Of a DNA stretch of 64,000 nt, positions 51,874 to 62,100 are shown piece by piece (within the stretch, counting starts at the first letter, position 1; each line of letters opens with the position of its first letter). The notes under the pieces are model-generated. The model was not told where the DNA came from. It saw nothing but the letters and a program-made list of their open reading frames with translations, and did no database searches. The stretch comes from Schlesneria paludicola DSM 18645 (lineage in GTDB: Bacteria > Planctomycetota > Planctomycetia > Planctomycetales > Planctomycetaceae). Both the position numbers and the translations under genes were made by a program. Location of the stretch: contig NZ_JH636435.1 in NCBI RefSeq assembly GCF_000255655.1, forward strand, positions 622,209 through 686,208. The letters are read 5' to 3'.

Positions 51874-52380
51874 ATGAAGAATTTACTCGTCGCCGTTGAT
51901 TTCTCGGATGTCACCGACCGAGTTGTGGCCCAGGCCGAACAGTTGGCGCATGCCTGTGGTGCGAAAGTTTGGCTGCTGCATTGCGTGCATGAAGATCCAG
52001 TGTACGCCACCATGGGAGAAGTCCCCGTGGTGCTACCATCGCCAGACGAAGATTTGTCACTTCGGTTCGCCGGCGAACACCAGCGGCTTTTGAAGCTCGC
52101 AACAACCTTGCGTTCAAGCGGCATTGATGTCGCGACACTGTTCGAGTGGGGGGTACCCACATACGAAATTCTGTCGCAAGCGAAAGAGCACTCCGTTGAC
52201 ATGATTGTCATGGGTTCACACGGACACGGTGCACTTTATCAACTGGTGTTTGGTTCTGTCGCAAAATCGGTGATGCATGAAACGACAATCCCCATTTTGA
52301 TCGTCCCGAGCGAGACACACAAAGCCACACACGCAGCAGCCGAGAGCAAATGGGAAGAACCGATGGCGACACCCTATTGA
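51874..52380 (+). CDS. Universal stress protein (ATP-binding type)
   Basis: 168 residues. UspA fold beginning KNLLVAVDFSD, with the ATP-binding motif G2xG9xGS in GSHGHGALYQLVFGSVAKSV and the strand VDMIVMGSH. A 60-residue middle follows the family pattern (LLHCVHEDPVYATMGEVPVVLP). The C-terminus has a Thr/Glu/Ala-rich tail. It lies convergent with the phosphotransferase/kinase fusion. Another Usp is encoded 4.3 kb on. Confidence 0.92.
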   Translation: MKNLLVAVDFSDVTDRVVAQAEQLAHACGAKVWLLHCVHEDPVYATMGEVPVVLPSPDEDLSLRFAGEHQRLLKLATTLRSSGIDVATLFEWGVPTYEILSQAKEHSVDMIVMGSHGHGALYQLVFGSVAKSVMHETTIPILIVPSETHKATHAAAESKWEEPMATPY

Positions 52381-52520
52381 TTTCATCCCAAGCAGGGGAT
52401 GGCGACGAGGTAGATTCTGCTCGCCCCCAAGCCCCTTCCTGGTTGAAGCATTGCGCGAAACAACCTCTGGAACTTCCGGACGGAACATCCTTTTCGGCGT
52501 TGACTCGTTGCGCCTCAGGA

Positions 52521-54113
52521 TCAATCTGAGGCAAGTCGCTTTCGAATTCTGTCCGCCACGCTCGGACCATTCGTGCAAGAAGTATCGACATCGACGATCT
52601 CGGAAACCTCTGAGCTTGTGAGTGGATCGGCGTGACGAACTTGTTGGTGGAGAACCGCTACGTCACCATCTGACGCGTCTTTGCCGCGAGACTGTCGTCG
52701 ACGAACCCGTTCTTCCAGCACGTGTTGGGGAGCCGTGCAGGCGACGATCACGATGGGAACCGACAGGTTTTTCGCCAGTTGCGCAAACCTCGCGCGCTGT
52801 TGCCGCTGCAAGAATGCGGCGTCAACGATCACGGAATAGCCTGCTGAAACGATGGTCCGACTTAGCCGTTCTAATTCTACGTACGTCAGCTCTGAGGCTT
52901 TTTCAGAATAAAGCTCTGTCGCGGATAATAGAGCGTCGTTGCTGACGATCGCAGGCCACAGGCCCGCCAGGCGCTTCCGTTCCACATCAGAGCGGATCTG
53001 GATCGCCGGCAAGGTAGCCGCAAGGGTCAAGGCCACCCCTGTCTTGCCGCTCCCGCAGACTCCATTCATTAAGACGATCGATGGAGGAAACCGTTCTGTG
53101 AGTTGTTGGGCGAGTGTTAGATAACTTTCGAGTTCATCATGTTGCTTCGTCTGTTCGGCCGCCGACACCCCGGCTTGCCGCAGTCGAAGCGCCGCGACCT
53201 TCGCGCGAACGAGAGCGCGGTAGGTCAGGAAGTATCGTAGGGCGATCAATCCGCCGAAGTCACCTGTTCGTTCGAGATAGCGGTTGAGTAGATACCATCC
53301 AGCATCGGGCTCGCCTCGATCAAGAAGATCCATGAGGAGGAATGCGACATCGCTCAACACGTCAATCCAACGCAAATCCGGATTGAACTCCAGGCAATCA
53401 AACAACGTGGGTTTGCCGTCAATAAGCACAAGATTTCCAAGGTGCAGATCTCCATGACACTCGCGAACGAATCCGCGGCGTTTCCGCTCCTCGATCAGGG
53501 GACAAAGCCGTCGCCATTCGGTGTCAGTCCAGTGCGCCAGAAACGCGACGGCCGATTTGCATCTGTCTGGCACATCTTCAGATTTCAACGCATCGATGCA
53601 GGCTTGAACCGTCTGCCGCATCAATATGGCTCCGCCAAATGCCGACTCAGGTGGGGCAACGGCGGCCTTCTGGTGGAGATCGGCGATTTCACTCGCAAGT
53701 TCATCCAAGACCTCACGAGACAGTTCCATTCGATCGAGACAGCTGTCAAGACGTGCGGCATCGGGAAACTGATACATCCGCACTGCGTATTCCAGCACGG
53801 GCCCCGATCCAGCGAACCGCGGACCCGCTCCTGTGCTCGTCAGTCCAATGACCGAGTCATACAACTCAGGAGCGGTGCGGTGATTAAGACGCAATTCTTC
53901 TTCGCATGCCGCATGGCGAAGTTCGAGCGTCGTGAAGTCGACGAAACCCAGGTTCACAGGCTTTTTCAGTTTGTAAGCCCACTCGCCTGTCAGGACTACC
54001 CAGGAAATATGAGTTTCCAACAGCCGAATGTCTTGGACCGGATGTGGATAGGTTTGAGGGTTCAACAACGCTTCGAACCAATCGGGACGTCGCACAGAGT
54101 CGTTGGCGGTCAT
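52521..54113 (-). CDS. Phosphotransferase-like/P-loop kinase fusion
   Basis: 530 residues from the ATG at 54113; a TTG at 54167 would add 18 residues and neither has a clear Shine-Dalgarno. The N-terminal ~330 residues resemble aminoglycoside phosphotransferase/choline-kinase-like enzymes (VVLTGEWAYKLKKPVNLGF, catalytic CHGDLHLGNLVL, metal site LFDCLEFNPDL). The C-terminal ~170 residues are a P-loop kinase with Walker A GVCGSGKT and DVERKRLAG, VIVDAAFL. This bifunctional architecture is widespread and is usually annotated as an AAA family ATPase; its natural substrate is unknown. It sits among universal stress protein and CHAD genes, consistent with a stress-related role. Confidence 0.9.
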   Translation of the reverse strand: MTANDSVRRPDWFEALLNPQTYPHPVQDIRLLETHISWVVLTGEWAYKLKKPVNLGFVDFTTLELRHAACEEELRLNHRTAPELYDSVIGLTSTGAGPRFAGSGPVLEYAVRMYQFPDAARLDSCLDRMELSREVLDELASEIADLHQKAAVAPPESAFGGAILMRQTVQACIDALKSEDVPDRCKSAVAFLAHWTDTEWRRLCPLIEERKRRGFVRECHGDLHLGNLVLIDGKPTLFDCLEFNPDLRWIDVLSDVAFLLMDLLDRGEPDAGWYLLNRYLERTGDFGGLIALRYFLTYRALVRAKVAALRLRQAGVSAAEQTKQHDELESYLTLAQQLTERFPPSIVLMNGVCGSGKTGVALTLAATLPAIQIRSDVERKRLAGLWPAIVSNDALLSATELYSEKASELTYVELERLSRTIVSAGYSVIVDAAFLQRQQRARFAQLAKNLSVPIVIVACTAPQHVLEERVRRRQSRGKDASDGDVAVLHQQVRHADPLTSSEVSEIVDVDTSCTNGPSVADRIRKRLASD

Positions 54114-54239
54114 GCGTATGAGGTCCGATTTCGATCTGACGAGTGGCGCAGCATTTTGTTCTGACAAGCTTTCAAGCAGCGCCGCGAACTCGTTGGCCTG
54201 CTCGTCGTGAGGTCATCAATGCACCGGGTTCGAAGCTGG

Positions 54240-55046
54240 CTAGAAGTCAGCGTGCTCATCATCCGGAGCGATCAACCGTGGAGTGTGCATGCCCAGGCCA
54301 TGCAGAAGTTGAGTCCGTTCATGCGGCGATAATCTCTGATCGGCTTCAATTCGTGCTCGAATTTCATCTCGCGTCCCTTGGTATTCGTGCTGCTGAAGCG
54401 TGCCAGATCGATCTGGATGTGCCACATTCACCTGAAAGTGGCCTTTGTCCAACTTCTTGATCGTGATCGAGTCGAATTCATCCCATCCCAAGATCTGCGG
54501 AGCGGGCAATTGATGCCGGCGAATCATCCGCGGACGCGCACTGCGAATCGGTGACCTTGCGAGAGATCCATTCGAAAGAGCTTCGATTGACGCGACTGAA
54601 CGCTCGCCAAGTTTCACCATTAGAGTTTCAGGACGGCCTTCGTGGATCAAGCTGAGCTTGACTTCGCGCCCTGGTCGATCGCTGGCCACAAGTCGCACCA
54701 ATTGCTCGGGCGTGAACAATTTTTGATCGTCGTACGCCAATACGATATCATGCACTTTCACCCCCGCATGATCGGCGGGAGAGTCCGCGCTGACCATCGT
54801 CACAATCAACCCTTGCTCAGACGAATTCACGCTTTTCAAATGCGTGACAACCGCAGGATGAACCGGTTCTACAACGATTCCGAGAAATGCCATCTGCTTC
54901 ACGTCAACACTCGAACCAGCCTCGGATGTTGGTGCTGCCAAACTGGCGGGGGCTTGGTTCTTGTCTTCAGCACCTGCCCAAGACGTGAGAGCTCCCGACA
55001 ATGCAATCAAAAGCAACGGATGACCGAAATACAGTCGGCGAATCAT
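54240..55046 (-). CDS. Exported PDZ-domain protein
   Basis: 268 residues from the ATG at 55046 with GAGGAG 7 nt upstream; the frame runs on to 55094. Signal peptide (LYFGHPLLLIALSGALTSWA, cleavage near GAE). Residues about 55-150 are a PDZ domain (FLGIVVEPVHPAV, GLIVTMVSADSPADHAGVKVHDIVLAYDDQKLFTPEQLVRLV, GREVKLSLIHEG). The remainder is basic then acidic, ending DDEHADF. No protease domain is attached, so it is probably a periplasmic binding or scaffold protein. It follows the kinase fusion on the same strand with a gap of ~125 bp. Confidence 0.87.
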   Translation of the reverse strand: MIRRLYFGHPLLLIALSGALTSWAGAEDKNQAPASLAAPTSEAGSSVDVKQMAFLGIVVEPVHPAVVTHLKSVNSSEQGLIVTMVSADSPADHAGVKVHDIVLAYDDQKLFTPEQLVRLVASDRPGREVKLSLIHEGRPETLMVKLGERSVASIEALSNGSLARSPIRSARPRMIRRHQLPAPQILGWDEFDSITIKKLDKGHFQVNVAHPDRSGTLQQHEYQGTRDEIRARIEADQRLSPHERTQLLHGLGMHTPRLIAPDDEHADF

Positions 55047-55360
55047 GATTCTGCTCCTCATCCAAGTTGTTGGGCGTCTGTCCGATTCCGCCACGTCAGA
55101 TGACGATCTTGCGACATCTCAATGAATTGTGTTCCCAATCGACGTGGAATCGCCGTCGATGGCATGGGGCGTGCCACACAGGCTCGCGAAATCATTGGAG
55201 GCGAGCCGGAATCGATGGACGATTAAGTGCATCCGAAGTGCCAATTGCGACAATCTTCGCGATTGGTCCATACGGACGATGTCAAATGTGCTGTTGGCGC
55301 CTGCAGGGGCCGCTACCAACCGGGTTACCCTGCAACCCGTTCGAAAGGATCGAGACTGCG
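55047..55360. other. Divergent intergenic region before CHAD gene
   Basis: Leader of the PDZ gene on the left and the CHAD gene on the right. A 6-bp stem (CGGGTT 55321-55326 / AACCCG 55334-55339) lies 20 bp upstream of the CHAD ATG. The CHAD frame remains open to the left, but as low-complexity Arg/Cys-rich sequence. Confidence 0.4.
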
Positions 55361-56248
55361 ATGGGTGCTCAAGTTTCTTCAACTCATTCCATGTGTCAGG
55401 ACCAACTGCGTCACCGACTGAGCCGCGTCGCCCAGGCGATTCAGATCCAGTCGACGAAGCGACAACCAGGGGTAGAACGAGTCCATCGGCTGCGAACGGA
55501 AATTCGCCGGATCGACGTCAGACTTCAACTTTTGAATGACGTTTTACCGAGGCGAGATACGTCAAAAATACTGAAGAAGCTCGATTGCGTGCGAAGTCGA
55601 GCCGGACGTGTCCGCGATCTTGATGTCCTAAGGCCACTTTTGACACCTGAATGTGAGCGGCCTGCAGACGATGCGAACGAATGGCTTTTGCACCGACTTG
55701 ATCAACAACGCAATCAGGCGGCGCGCGACTTGATGGATCAATGCCGCAAAGCAATTTCACACAACCTGACGCAGCACCTCAAAGAGTTCAGACGCCTGAT
55801 TCAACAGCAATCCCATCGATTCGATCCTGGCGCGATTCATCGGTCATTTCGCCTTTTGATTTCACAGCTATTTTCAACGGCGAAACGAGCGCGCACAGAT
55901 CTTCAGCAGCTTCATCCACTGCGAAAAGCTCTCAGAAATGCACGCTACGCCATTGAGGCGATTCATTGGGACGAATGTCCCTCAACCGCTCGGCGGGTCA
56001 CGATGAAATTGGCCATGTTCCAAGATGTCTTGGGCGCTGCCAACGATCAAGCAGGACTTCTGGCGTTCTTTAAGGACAGCGACAACTCATGCGCATTCCC
56101 TGCGCGACGCCAACGAATTGCACTGCAAGTGCAACAACTTGAACAACTCAATCCCAAGGCCGCTCAAGCCGCGATTCATCATGTTTGCCAAGGGCTTGCG
56201 GAGCTAACTCCCGTGTTCACAATGCTCGTCCAGCAACGTCCCCGATAA
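55361..56248 (+). CDS. CHAD domain protein
   Basis: 295 residues from the ATG at 55361 (AAAGGA 11 nt upstream); the longer frame to 55067 reads through leader DNA. The CHAD fold is all-helical with conserved histidines and basic residues: VERVHRLRTEIRRIDVRLQLL, RAGRVRDLDVLRPLL, LHPLRKALRNARYAIEAIHWDE, KLAMFQDVLGAANDQAGLLAFF. CHAD domains bind polyphosphate and often localise to polyphosphate granules. No attached CYTH domain is present. It is near stress genes, which fits a polyphosphate stress response. Confidence 0.88.
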   Translation: MGAQVSSTHSMCQDQLRHRLSRVAQAIQIQSTKRQPGVERVHRLRTEIRRIDVRLQLLNDVLPRRDTSKILKKLDCVRSRAGRVRDLDVLRPLLTPECERPADDANEWLLHRLDQQRNQAARDLMDQCRKAISHNLTQHLKEFRRLIQQQSHRFDPGAIHRSFRLLISQLFSTAKRARTDLQQLHPLRKALRNARYAIEAIHWDECPSTARRVTMKLAMFQDVLGAANDQAGLLAFFKDSDNSCAFPARRQRIALQVQQLEQLNPKAAQAAIHHVCQGLAELTPVFTMLVQQRPR

Positions 56249-56273
56249 CAGCGCTAAAGTGATGATAGATCGA

Positions 56274-56495
56274 TCAGGATCTCTGCAGAGCCAGTTCAGG
56301 TTGAACGCCTGGCGCGGCATCATCGATACATGCAAACTCCCGAACGACGACGGCGACGCAAACTCCAACAACCGTGAGGCATAGCATGCTGCCATACATC
56401 ACCAAGGGACTCGCCACCGAACCGCCAAAGAACGCCAAGCTGCAATTCACGACCTTAGTGGCCATAACCCCCGCACCAATGCACGAACTTTTCAT
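56274..56495 (-). CDS. Small membrane protein of unknown function
   Basis: 73 residues with two hydrophobic stretches (VVNCSLAFFGGSVASPLVMYGS and MLCLTVVGVCVAVVV). The ATG at 56495 has GGAG 8 nt upstream, a good ribosome site for such a short frame. It lies between the CHAD gene (convergent) and the second universal stress gene (same strand). The unusual Cys content (4) and lack of known relatives limit the assignment. It could be a stress-related small membrane protein, or a fortuitous frame. Confidence 0.5.
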   Translation of the reverse strand: MKSSCIGAGVMATKVVNCSLAFFGGSVASPLVMYGSMLCLTVVGVCVAVVVREFACIDDAAPGVQPELALQRS

Positions 56496-56615
56496 AATAC
56501 AAACTCCATTCTCGATGGGTGGCGAATTCTCGCCGTAACACGTTTTGAGTTCCCTCTCTGTTTCGCTCCAGTCAATTCCGATCGATTGGACAGCAGACTG
56601 ATCGCAAAGCCATCG

Positions 56616-57095
56616 CTACATGAATCGCGGCGCCATAATGGGCGCGACAGTTGGGCGTGTCAGCATCGGTTCATTCGGATCGCGGTCACGAATTGTGAGA
56701 ACCGGGCAGCGCGCATGCCGAAGCACATATTCGGCAACGCTGCCGAACAACAAATGCGCAAGCCCTGTTCGACCGTGTGTTCCCAGAATGATCAAATCGC
56801 ACATGCGATCCTGCGCCATCCAGCAAATCACTTCCCCTGCATCGCCGGCTTGTTGCACGCGGACAATCTTGTCGCGGTGCGGAGAATCGCTCAGGATCTC
56901 GTTGAGCTGCAGTTCAATCCGGGCATCACGTGGGTGTTCCTGCCCTTTGAGCGAATACGAAAGTGGAATGTCGAAGACATGCAACAGCAGTAACTCTGCA
57001 TTGGCTTCACGAGCCATCTGCTCTGCATAGATCACCGCTTCTGCAGCCGTGTCAGAGAAGTCCGTCGGGCATAGAATACGTGTGATTTTCGGCAT
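56616..57095 (-). CDS. Universal stress protein (second copy)
   Basis: 159 residues from the ATG at 57095 with GGAGGA 7 nt upstream. UspA pattern MPKITRILCPTDFSDTAAEAVIYAEQMA, VDAG-equivalent VQQAGDAGEVICWMAQDR, and the ATP-binding motif GTHGRTGLAHLLFGSVAEYVLRHARCPVL. It is of the type involved in stress and stationary-phase resistance. It differs from the other Usp at 51.9 kb in its middle region, so it is not a recent copy. Confidence 0.93.
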   Translation of the reverse strand: MPKITRILCPTDFSDTAAEAVIYAEQMAREANAELLLLHVFDIPLSYSLKGQEHPRDARIELQLNEILSDSPHRDKIVRVQQAGDAGEVICWMAQDRMCDLIILGTHGRTGLAHLLFGSVAEYVLRHARCPVLTIRDRDPNEPMLTRPTVAPIMAPRFM

Positions 57096-57748
57096 CGTTT
57101 GATCCTCCAAAACTATTTTTGGCGTTCAATCTCAATTGGGCAATTCGAAATTTACTGAAATCGTGGAGACCATGCAGATGCCCAGGCTCAGCAAACAAAG
57201 GTCTCTTGACTGATGTCCAGCACTCTTGCCACGAGTCACAGTACGACTCGGCAATCTTCAGGGACTGCGATTAAAGAGCAGCCCGCGTTCCAAACACCGT
57301 AAAATCAATTGCCTTGGCTGGCATCTGGTGAAGTAGGGAAGGAGCGAGGATCGATGGCACCAGCATTCCGAGCATAGCGAGCCGGTAGCAGTCCAGATTC
57401 CCCTGATTCAAACTTCGAGCGGATGCCGTTTTCCCCGGACGACTGATTGGAATTCAGTCAGCCGGACAAAAATTGGCCAAGCCAATGATTGGAACGTTAG
57501 TCACTCTTTGATCTGCACAAAGTTCGACACACCGTGAACGGGTCTTTTGATTGCAGCACACGGATTGATCTGAATTGCAGAGAGCATCGGCTGATTCGAG
57601 CGACAATCAAAGACGTGTTCTCTGCTTCGGTTGGATCTCAGCACGATATTGTCACACGACGCATCCGATATGCTGCGCGGAGTCGTGTTAAGTCGCCCCA
57701 GGGAACTTCACAATCATTTCCCGCGTTTCCGGCTTGTGCGGAGACCTC
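57096..57748. other. Long intergenic region with no clear feature
   Basis: About 650 bp between two minus-strand genes. No ORF, RNA gene, terminator or repeat is convincing. It probably holds the promoter of the universal stress gene in its left part and the 3' flank of the DUF1501 gene in its right part. Confidence 0.45.
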
Positions 57749-59140
57749 TCAGCCAAGAATCCCCTTGAGGACCGTGCCCTCAACGTCCGTCAACCGGAAG
57801 TCCCGACCAGCATATCGATAGGTCAACCGCTCGTGATCGATCCCAAGCAGATGCAAGATTGTCGCGTGATAATCATGGACATGAACAGGGTTCTCGACGA
57901 TGTCGATTCCGTACTCATCTGTGGTCCCATACGCCAGCCCGCCACGAACTCCCGCCCCTGTCAGCAGGCAGGTAAATGCGCGATGCCAGTGATTTCGGCC
58001 CGGCCCCGGATCAAACGGGGTTCGTCCAAACTCGGTGCAGATGGCCACCAGGGTCTCATCGAACAACCCCCGTTGCTTTAGATCGCGCAGTAACGCTGTG
58101 ATGGCGCGATCAACGCGTTCCGCCTTGGGGCGATGGTGCTGCATATCGCCGTGTGAGTCCCAGTTATTGCTCGCCCCACTATCGATGATCTCGACGGCGC
58201 GAACGCCACTTTCGGCAAGTTTCCGAGCTGCCAAGCACTGCCAGGCAAAGCTCGTTCGGTCGCCGCGTTCCAGCCCATACATTTCGTGCGTCGCATTGGT
58301 CTCCTGAGAGAAATCCAGCACGCGAGGCGCCATTTCCATCATACCCCGGGCCGTCGCAAAACTTTGACTGCGGGCGGCAAGTGCCAGGTCACCCGGGCGT
58401 GCATCGACAAACCGCGAGTTGAGATCATCCAGCATTCTGGCTTCGAGCGACCTTAACGTGATGTCTTGCACGATCGGACGCAAGTTCGGTATGGGATCAT
58501 TCCCCGGTATGACACGCGTCCCTTGATGGATGGGCGGCAGAAAATTGGAATCCCACAACTGCGAACCGCCATAAGGCAAGTGTTCGCAAAGCACAACATA
58601 GGGTGGAAGGTTGGGGTTGTCAGAACCCAAACCGTAGCTGAGCCACGCCCCCAGACTGGGCAACGGCACGGTCGCTGACCCCGTATGCATCGCCAGCGAT
58701 GCCTGAAAATGTTCAACGATGTCCGTCTTCATCGATCGAATCACGCACAAGTCATCGGCCAGCGTGCCAAGCTGCGGAAACAGCTCGCTGATCATCAGCC
58801 CACTCTCACCCCTGGGAGTGAACTCAAATGGCGAAGGATTCAATGGCTGTTTGGCGACACCGCGAAGATGGGCCCCCTCGACAATCTTCCCGCGATCACG
58901 CAGCAAGGCCGGTTTGGGATCGAATGTATCGACGTGCGAGAAGCCACCCGTCAAAAAGATCTTGATCAGCCGTTTGGCCTTGGCCGGAAAGTGCGGGCCC
59001 GTCGGCGCGACAGATCGCATCTCACCCGCCATCGCTGCGGATTGCAACTGGGTGCGCAAGGCGAACGCACTTAAGCCAGCGGCAGCCGAGGCACCGCAGG
59101 TGTGAAGGAACTGACGACGTGAGCTTCGAGTGCCGGACAT
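57749..59140 (-). CDS. DUF1501 protein with Tat signal
   Basis: 463 residues from the ATG at 59140, which has GAGGAG 6 nt upstream; an ATG at 59158 would overlap the previous stop as ATGA. The N-terminus is a twin-arginine signal (SSRRQFLHTCGASAAAGLSAFAL). The DUF1501 body has FLTGGFSHVDTFDPKP, PYVVLCEHLPYGGSQLWDSNFLPP, ICTEFGRTPF, RNHWHRAFTCLLTGAGVRGG and HVHDYHATILHLLGID, characteristic of planctomycete exported sulfatase-like proteins. It is paired with the PSCyt/DUF1553 gene upstream, a linkage seen many times over in planctomycete genomes, where the pair is thought to act in extracellular organic-matter breakdown. Confidence 0.94.
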   Translation of the reverse strand: MSGTRSSRRQFLHTCGASAAAGLSAFALRTQLQSAAMAGEMRSVAPTGPHFPAKAKRLIKIFLTGGFSHVDTFDPKPALLRDRGKIVEGAHLRGVAKQPLNPSPFEFTPRGESGLMISELFPQLGTLADDLCVIRSMKTDIVEHFQASLAMHTGSATVPLPSLGAWLSYGLGSDNPNLPPYVVLCEHLPYGGSQLWDSNFLPPIHQGTRVIPGNDPIPNLRPIVQDITLRSLEARMLDDLNSRFVDARPGDLALAARSQSFATARGMMEMAPRVLDFSQETNATHEMYGLERGDRTSFAWQCLAARKLAESGVRAVEIIDSGASNNWDSHGDMQHHRPKAERVDRAITALLRDLKQRGLFDETLVAICTEFGRTPFDPGPGRNHWHRAFTCLLTGAGVRGGLAYGTTDEYGIDIVENPVHVHDYHATILHLLGIDHERLTYRYAGRDFRLTDVEGTVLKGILG

Positions 59141-59154
59141 ACTGAGCTCCTCGG

Positions 59155-62100
59155 TCATTCGACGTGAAAGAATTCGTGCGAAGTCATCAATGCGCGGCAA
59201 ACGGCCGTCCAGGCATACAGATCGTCGCTGCGCGGGACCGAGTCCTGTAGAAACTGAGCGATTCGCTCGGTTTCGATTATTTCCGGATGTCGCTGATAGG
59301 CAATTTCGAAAGCCGTCTCAATGCGTCGTTCTCTCCTGTCCGCCAGCACTCGCTTTGCAAAGGCCTCGGCATATCCTTTGACCTCTTCATTGTTCATCAA
59401 ATAGAGCGCTTGGGCTGTGACGATCGAACTCGTCCGCACGCCAGTCGTCGTATTGGTATCCGGGCCATCGAAAAGCGAGAGAAACGGGTGACGTTGCAGG
59501 CGTGGTGTCATCAAATACACGCTGCGGTGCAGGCTGGAGTAAAACTCCTTGAACTGATTGTGCTGCGTGTAGCTCCATTTTGCGATGGGCGGGAAAGGAT
59601 GCGCCGATGGTCGCGATAGGTCGAGTTGTCCGCTGGCCGTCAGCATCGCATCGCGAATCGATTCGGCATCGAGACGCCGGCGATTGTGCCGCCATAAATA
59701 GGTGTTCGCTGGATCGGAGAGATCATTCTGGGTGTCTCCCATGCTTGCCAATCGCCAGACGCGAGACGTCAGCATCAGGCGATGGAGCTGTTTGAAGGAC
59801 CAACCATCAGCGACGAAACGGCGTGCGAGCCAATCGAGCAGTTCAGGATGGGTCGGCGGAGCACCACGCAATCCGAAGTTCGAAGGTGTCGCGACAATCC
59901 CTTGCCCAAAATGGATCTGCCAGACTCGGTTAACGATCACACGGGAGGTCAGAGGGTGTTCCGGGCGCGTGAGCCATTCTGCGAGTTGACGTCGACCGCT
60001 TTCATTCGCGGGGACGGTCGGACTTTCGACGCTGGTCATAAATGTGGGAACGCCGCGCGCCACGACAGGACCGGGCTGGCCAGGGTCGCCACTCTTCTGG
60101 ACGTACGCCGCGCGTGCGATGCCCTCATGAACTGCGTACGCAACGGGAATCGATTCGGGATAGCCGCGGCGACGAGTTGTCTCCATCGGCGCGCGGCGCC
60201 CGTTCTTCGCCGCTTCCCACTTTCTCTTCATCTTATCGTGCTCTGTCTGAACGGCAGCCAGCTCCGACGAACTGGAATTCGTTGACTTCATCGCAGCCAA
60301 CTTATCAGCGAGTGACGCGAGTTCGACGGGAATAGGACTGGCCGCTTCAAGTTGAACAAATTCGGCCTCAAGTGTTTTTTCTTTCTCCGCATTCTCGGCG
60401 AGCAAGGGCTCCACTTCGGCCGCAGGAATCAGCGGGACGAAATGCTCGCGAGGCAACTTTTTGGACTGAAACTCTTCGGCCCCCGCCCAGGGAAACTGCG
60501 TACTCTCGAAGATGCCGTACAGCCCGTAGTATTCCTTCGTCGTAACGGGATCAAACTTATGGTCATGGCAACGAGCACAGCGCAGAGTCAGCCCCATAAG
60601 ACCCTGACCGACAGTATCGACGGTGTCTTCTAACGTAAGATGCCATAGTTCATAGGGCCCCGTGGCATAGCGACGGCTGAGTGCCAAAAAGCCCGTCGCC
60701 GCAATTTGCTCGGCGTACCGCTCTCGTGGACCTTCTGCCGCCAGCAGATCTCCTGCAAGTTGCTCGCGTAAGAACAGGTCATACGGTTTGTCGGCATTGA
60801 AGGCATCAATGACATAGTCCCGATAATATCGTGCCTCGGGGACGGGATAATCGGCGTTGTCACCCGCCGTATCCGCATACCGAACCACGTCCAGCCAATG
60901 CCGCCCCCAGCGTTCTCCGTAGCGAGGAGAGGCGAGCAGTCGCTCGATCAACTCATTCCACGCAAAGTCATTCCAGGGTGTCAACGAACGAGTCGCCTGT
61001 TCCATTTCCTCGGCCGTCGGGGGAAGTCCGAGCAGATCGAAGTACAGTCGCCGAACCAAGGTCCGTGCGTCGGCTTGCTCCATCGGTTTGAGCTGACGTT
61101 CGGACCACTTCGCCGCAAGAAAGCGGTCAATCGGGTGATCACCGGATACATTCGTCGTCGCGGGAACTGGGGGTGTCGTTAATGGTTCGAAGGCCCAGTG
61201 ACGCGCGGAAAAGGACGGATCGCCGCCTTCCACGAATTGCTCTGACTGGGACGCCGCAAGGGGAATCCGATATTTTGAGGACAGGTGGGCTTCGACCCCG
61301 CCGCGTTCGTCGGCGGTCAGATGGCGGTTGTAGACAATCACTTCGGCGACATCGCCCGAGAAGCCTTTGGCCCATGCCTGCGCATGACCGAGAAAGAATC
61401 CCAGGTCACTTCGTCGCGTCAGGTCTGGCGATTCGCCACTTCCCGTCAACAACCCAACCGACTGACTGTTCAACAGAATCTCGGATGTCGCAGCCAGCGG
61501 ACCGCGCCGTTTTGTCAGCGTCATGATGACAGGCGGTCCATCAAGGACGGGCTGGGACGATAGGTTCGTTGGCGACGCATTATGGCCCCAGCCACCCACA
61601 AGGATTGGTACTCCGGTGGCTTCTGCAGACTGCAATCCAATGGCGATCCCCCGTGCCCGTTGCGGATCGTGAGGATGGCTGAGTTCGCCTAATCCGGCCA
61701 GCAGGCTGACCTGTCGGTCAGAACCGCTTTTCAAACGTGCCACCACGAACATCGTCAGCTCGCCATCCCCCTTGATGCCCGGCGCGCTCGTCGCATTTCC
61801 GCCCATTCCGCTCGCGGGCTCGAATCGCACGGCCGGAAAGCCCGAAATCGAACTCTGCGAGACGAATCGGGCCGGTTCCCCCGTTCCTCCCTGTCGAGCT
61901 CCGGCGGTCGCGGCAAGGTCGTGTCCGCGCCCACTCTCGTCCTCCCAAAGTGCGACTGCCTGACCCTCTTTCCATGGACGGGCATCCGCCTTGAGCCACA
62001 ATTGAAGCGCAGGTTGCAGCACAGGATCATTGGGCATCCGCGGAGAGATCGGCGATGAAACAGCAATGCGTCGTGACTTGACGGGAACGTACGCGGGCCA

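Noticed and set aside
57534-57821. 95-codon frame on the plus strand in the long intergenic region
   Set aside because: No ribosome site, no domain, and its 3' end overlaps the DUF1501 gene in antisense.
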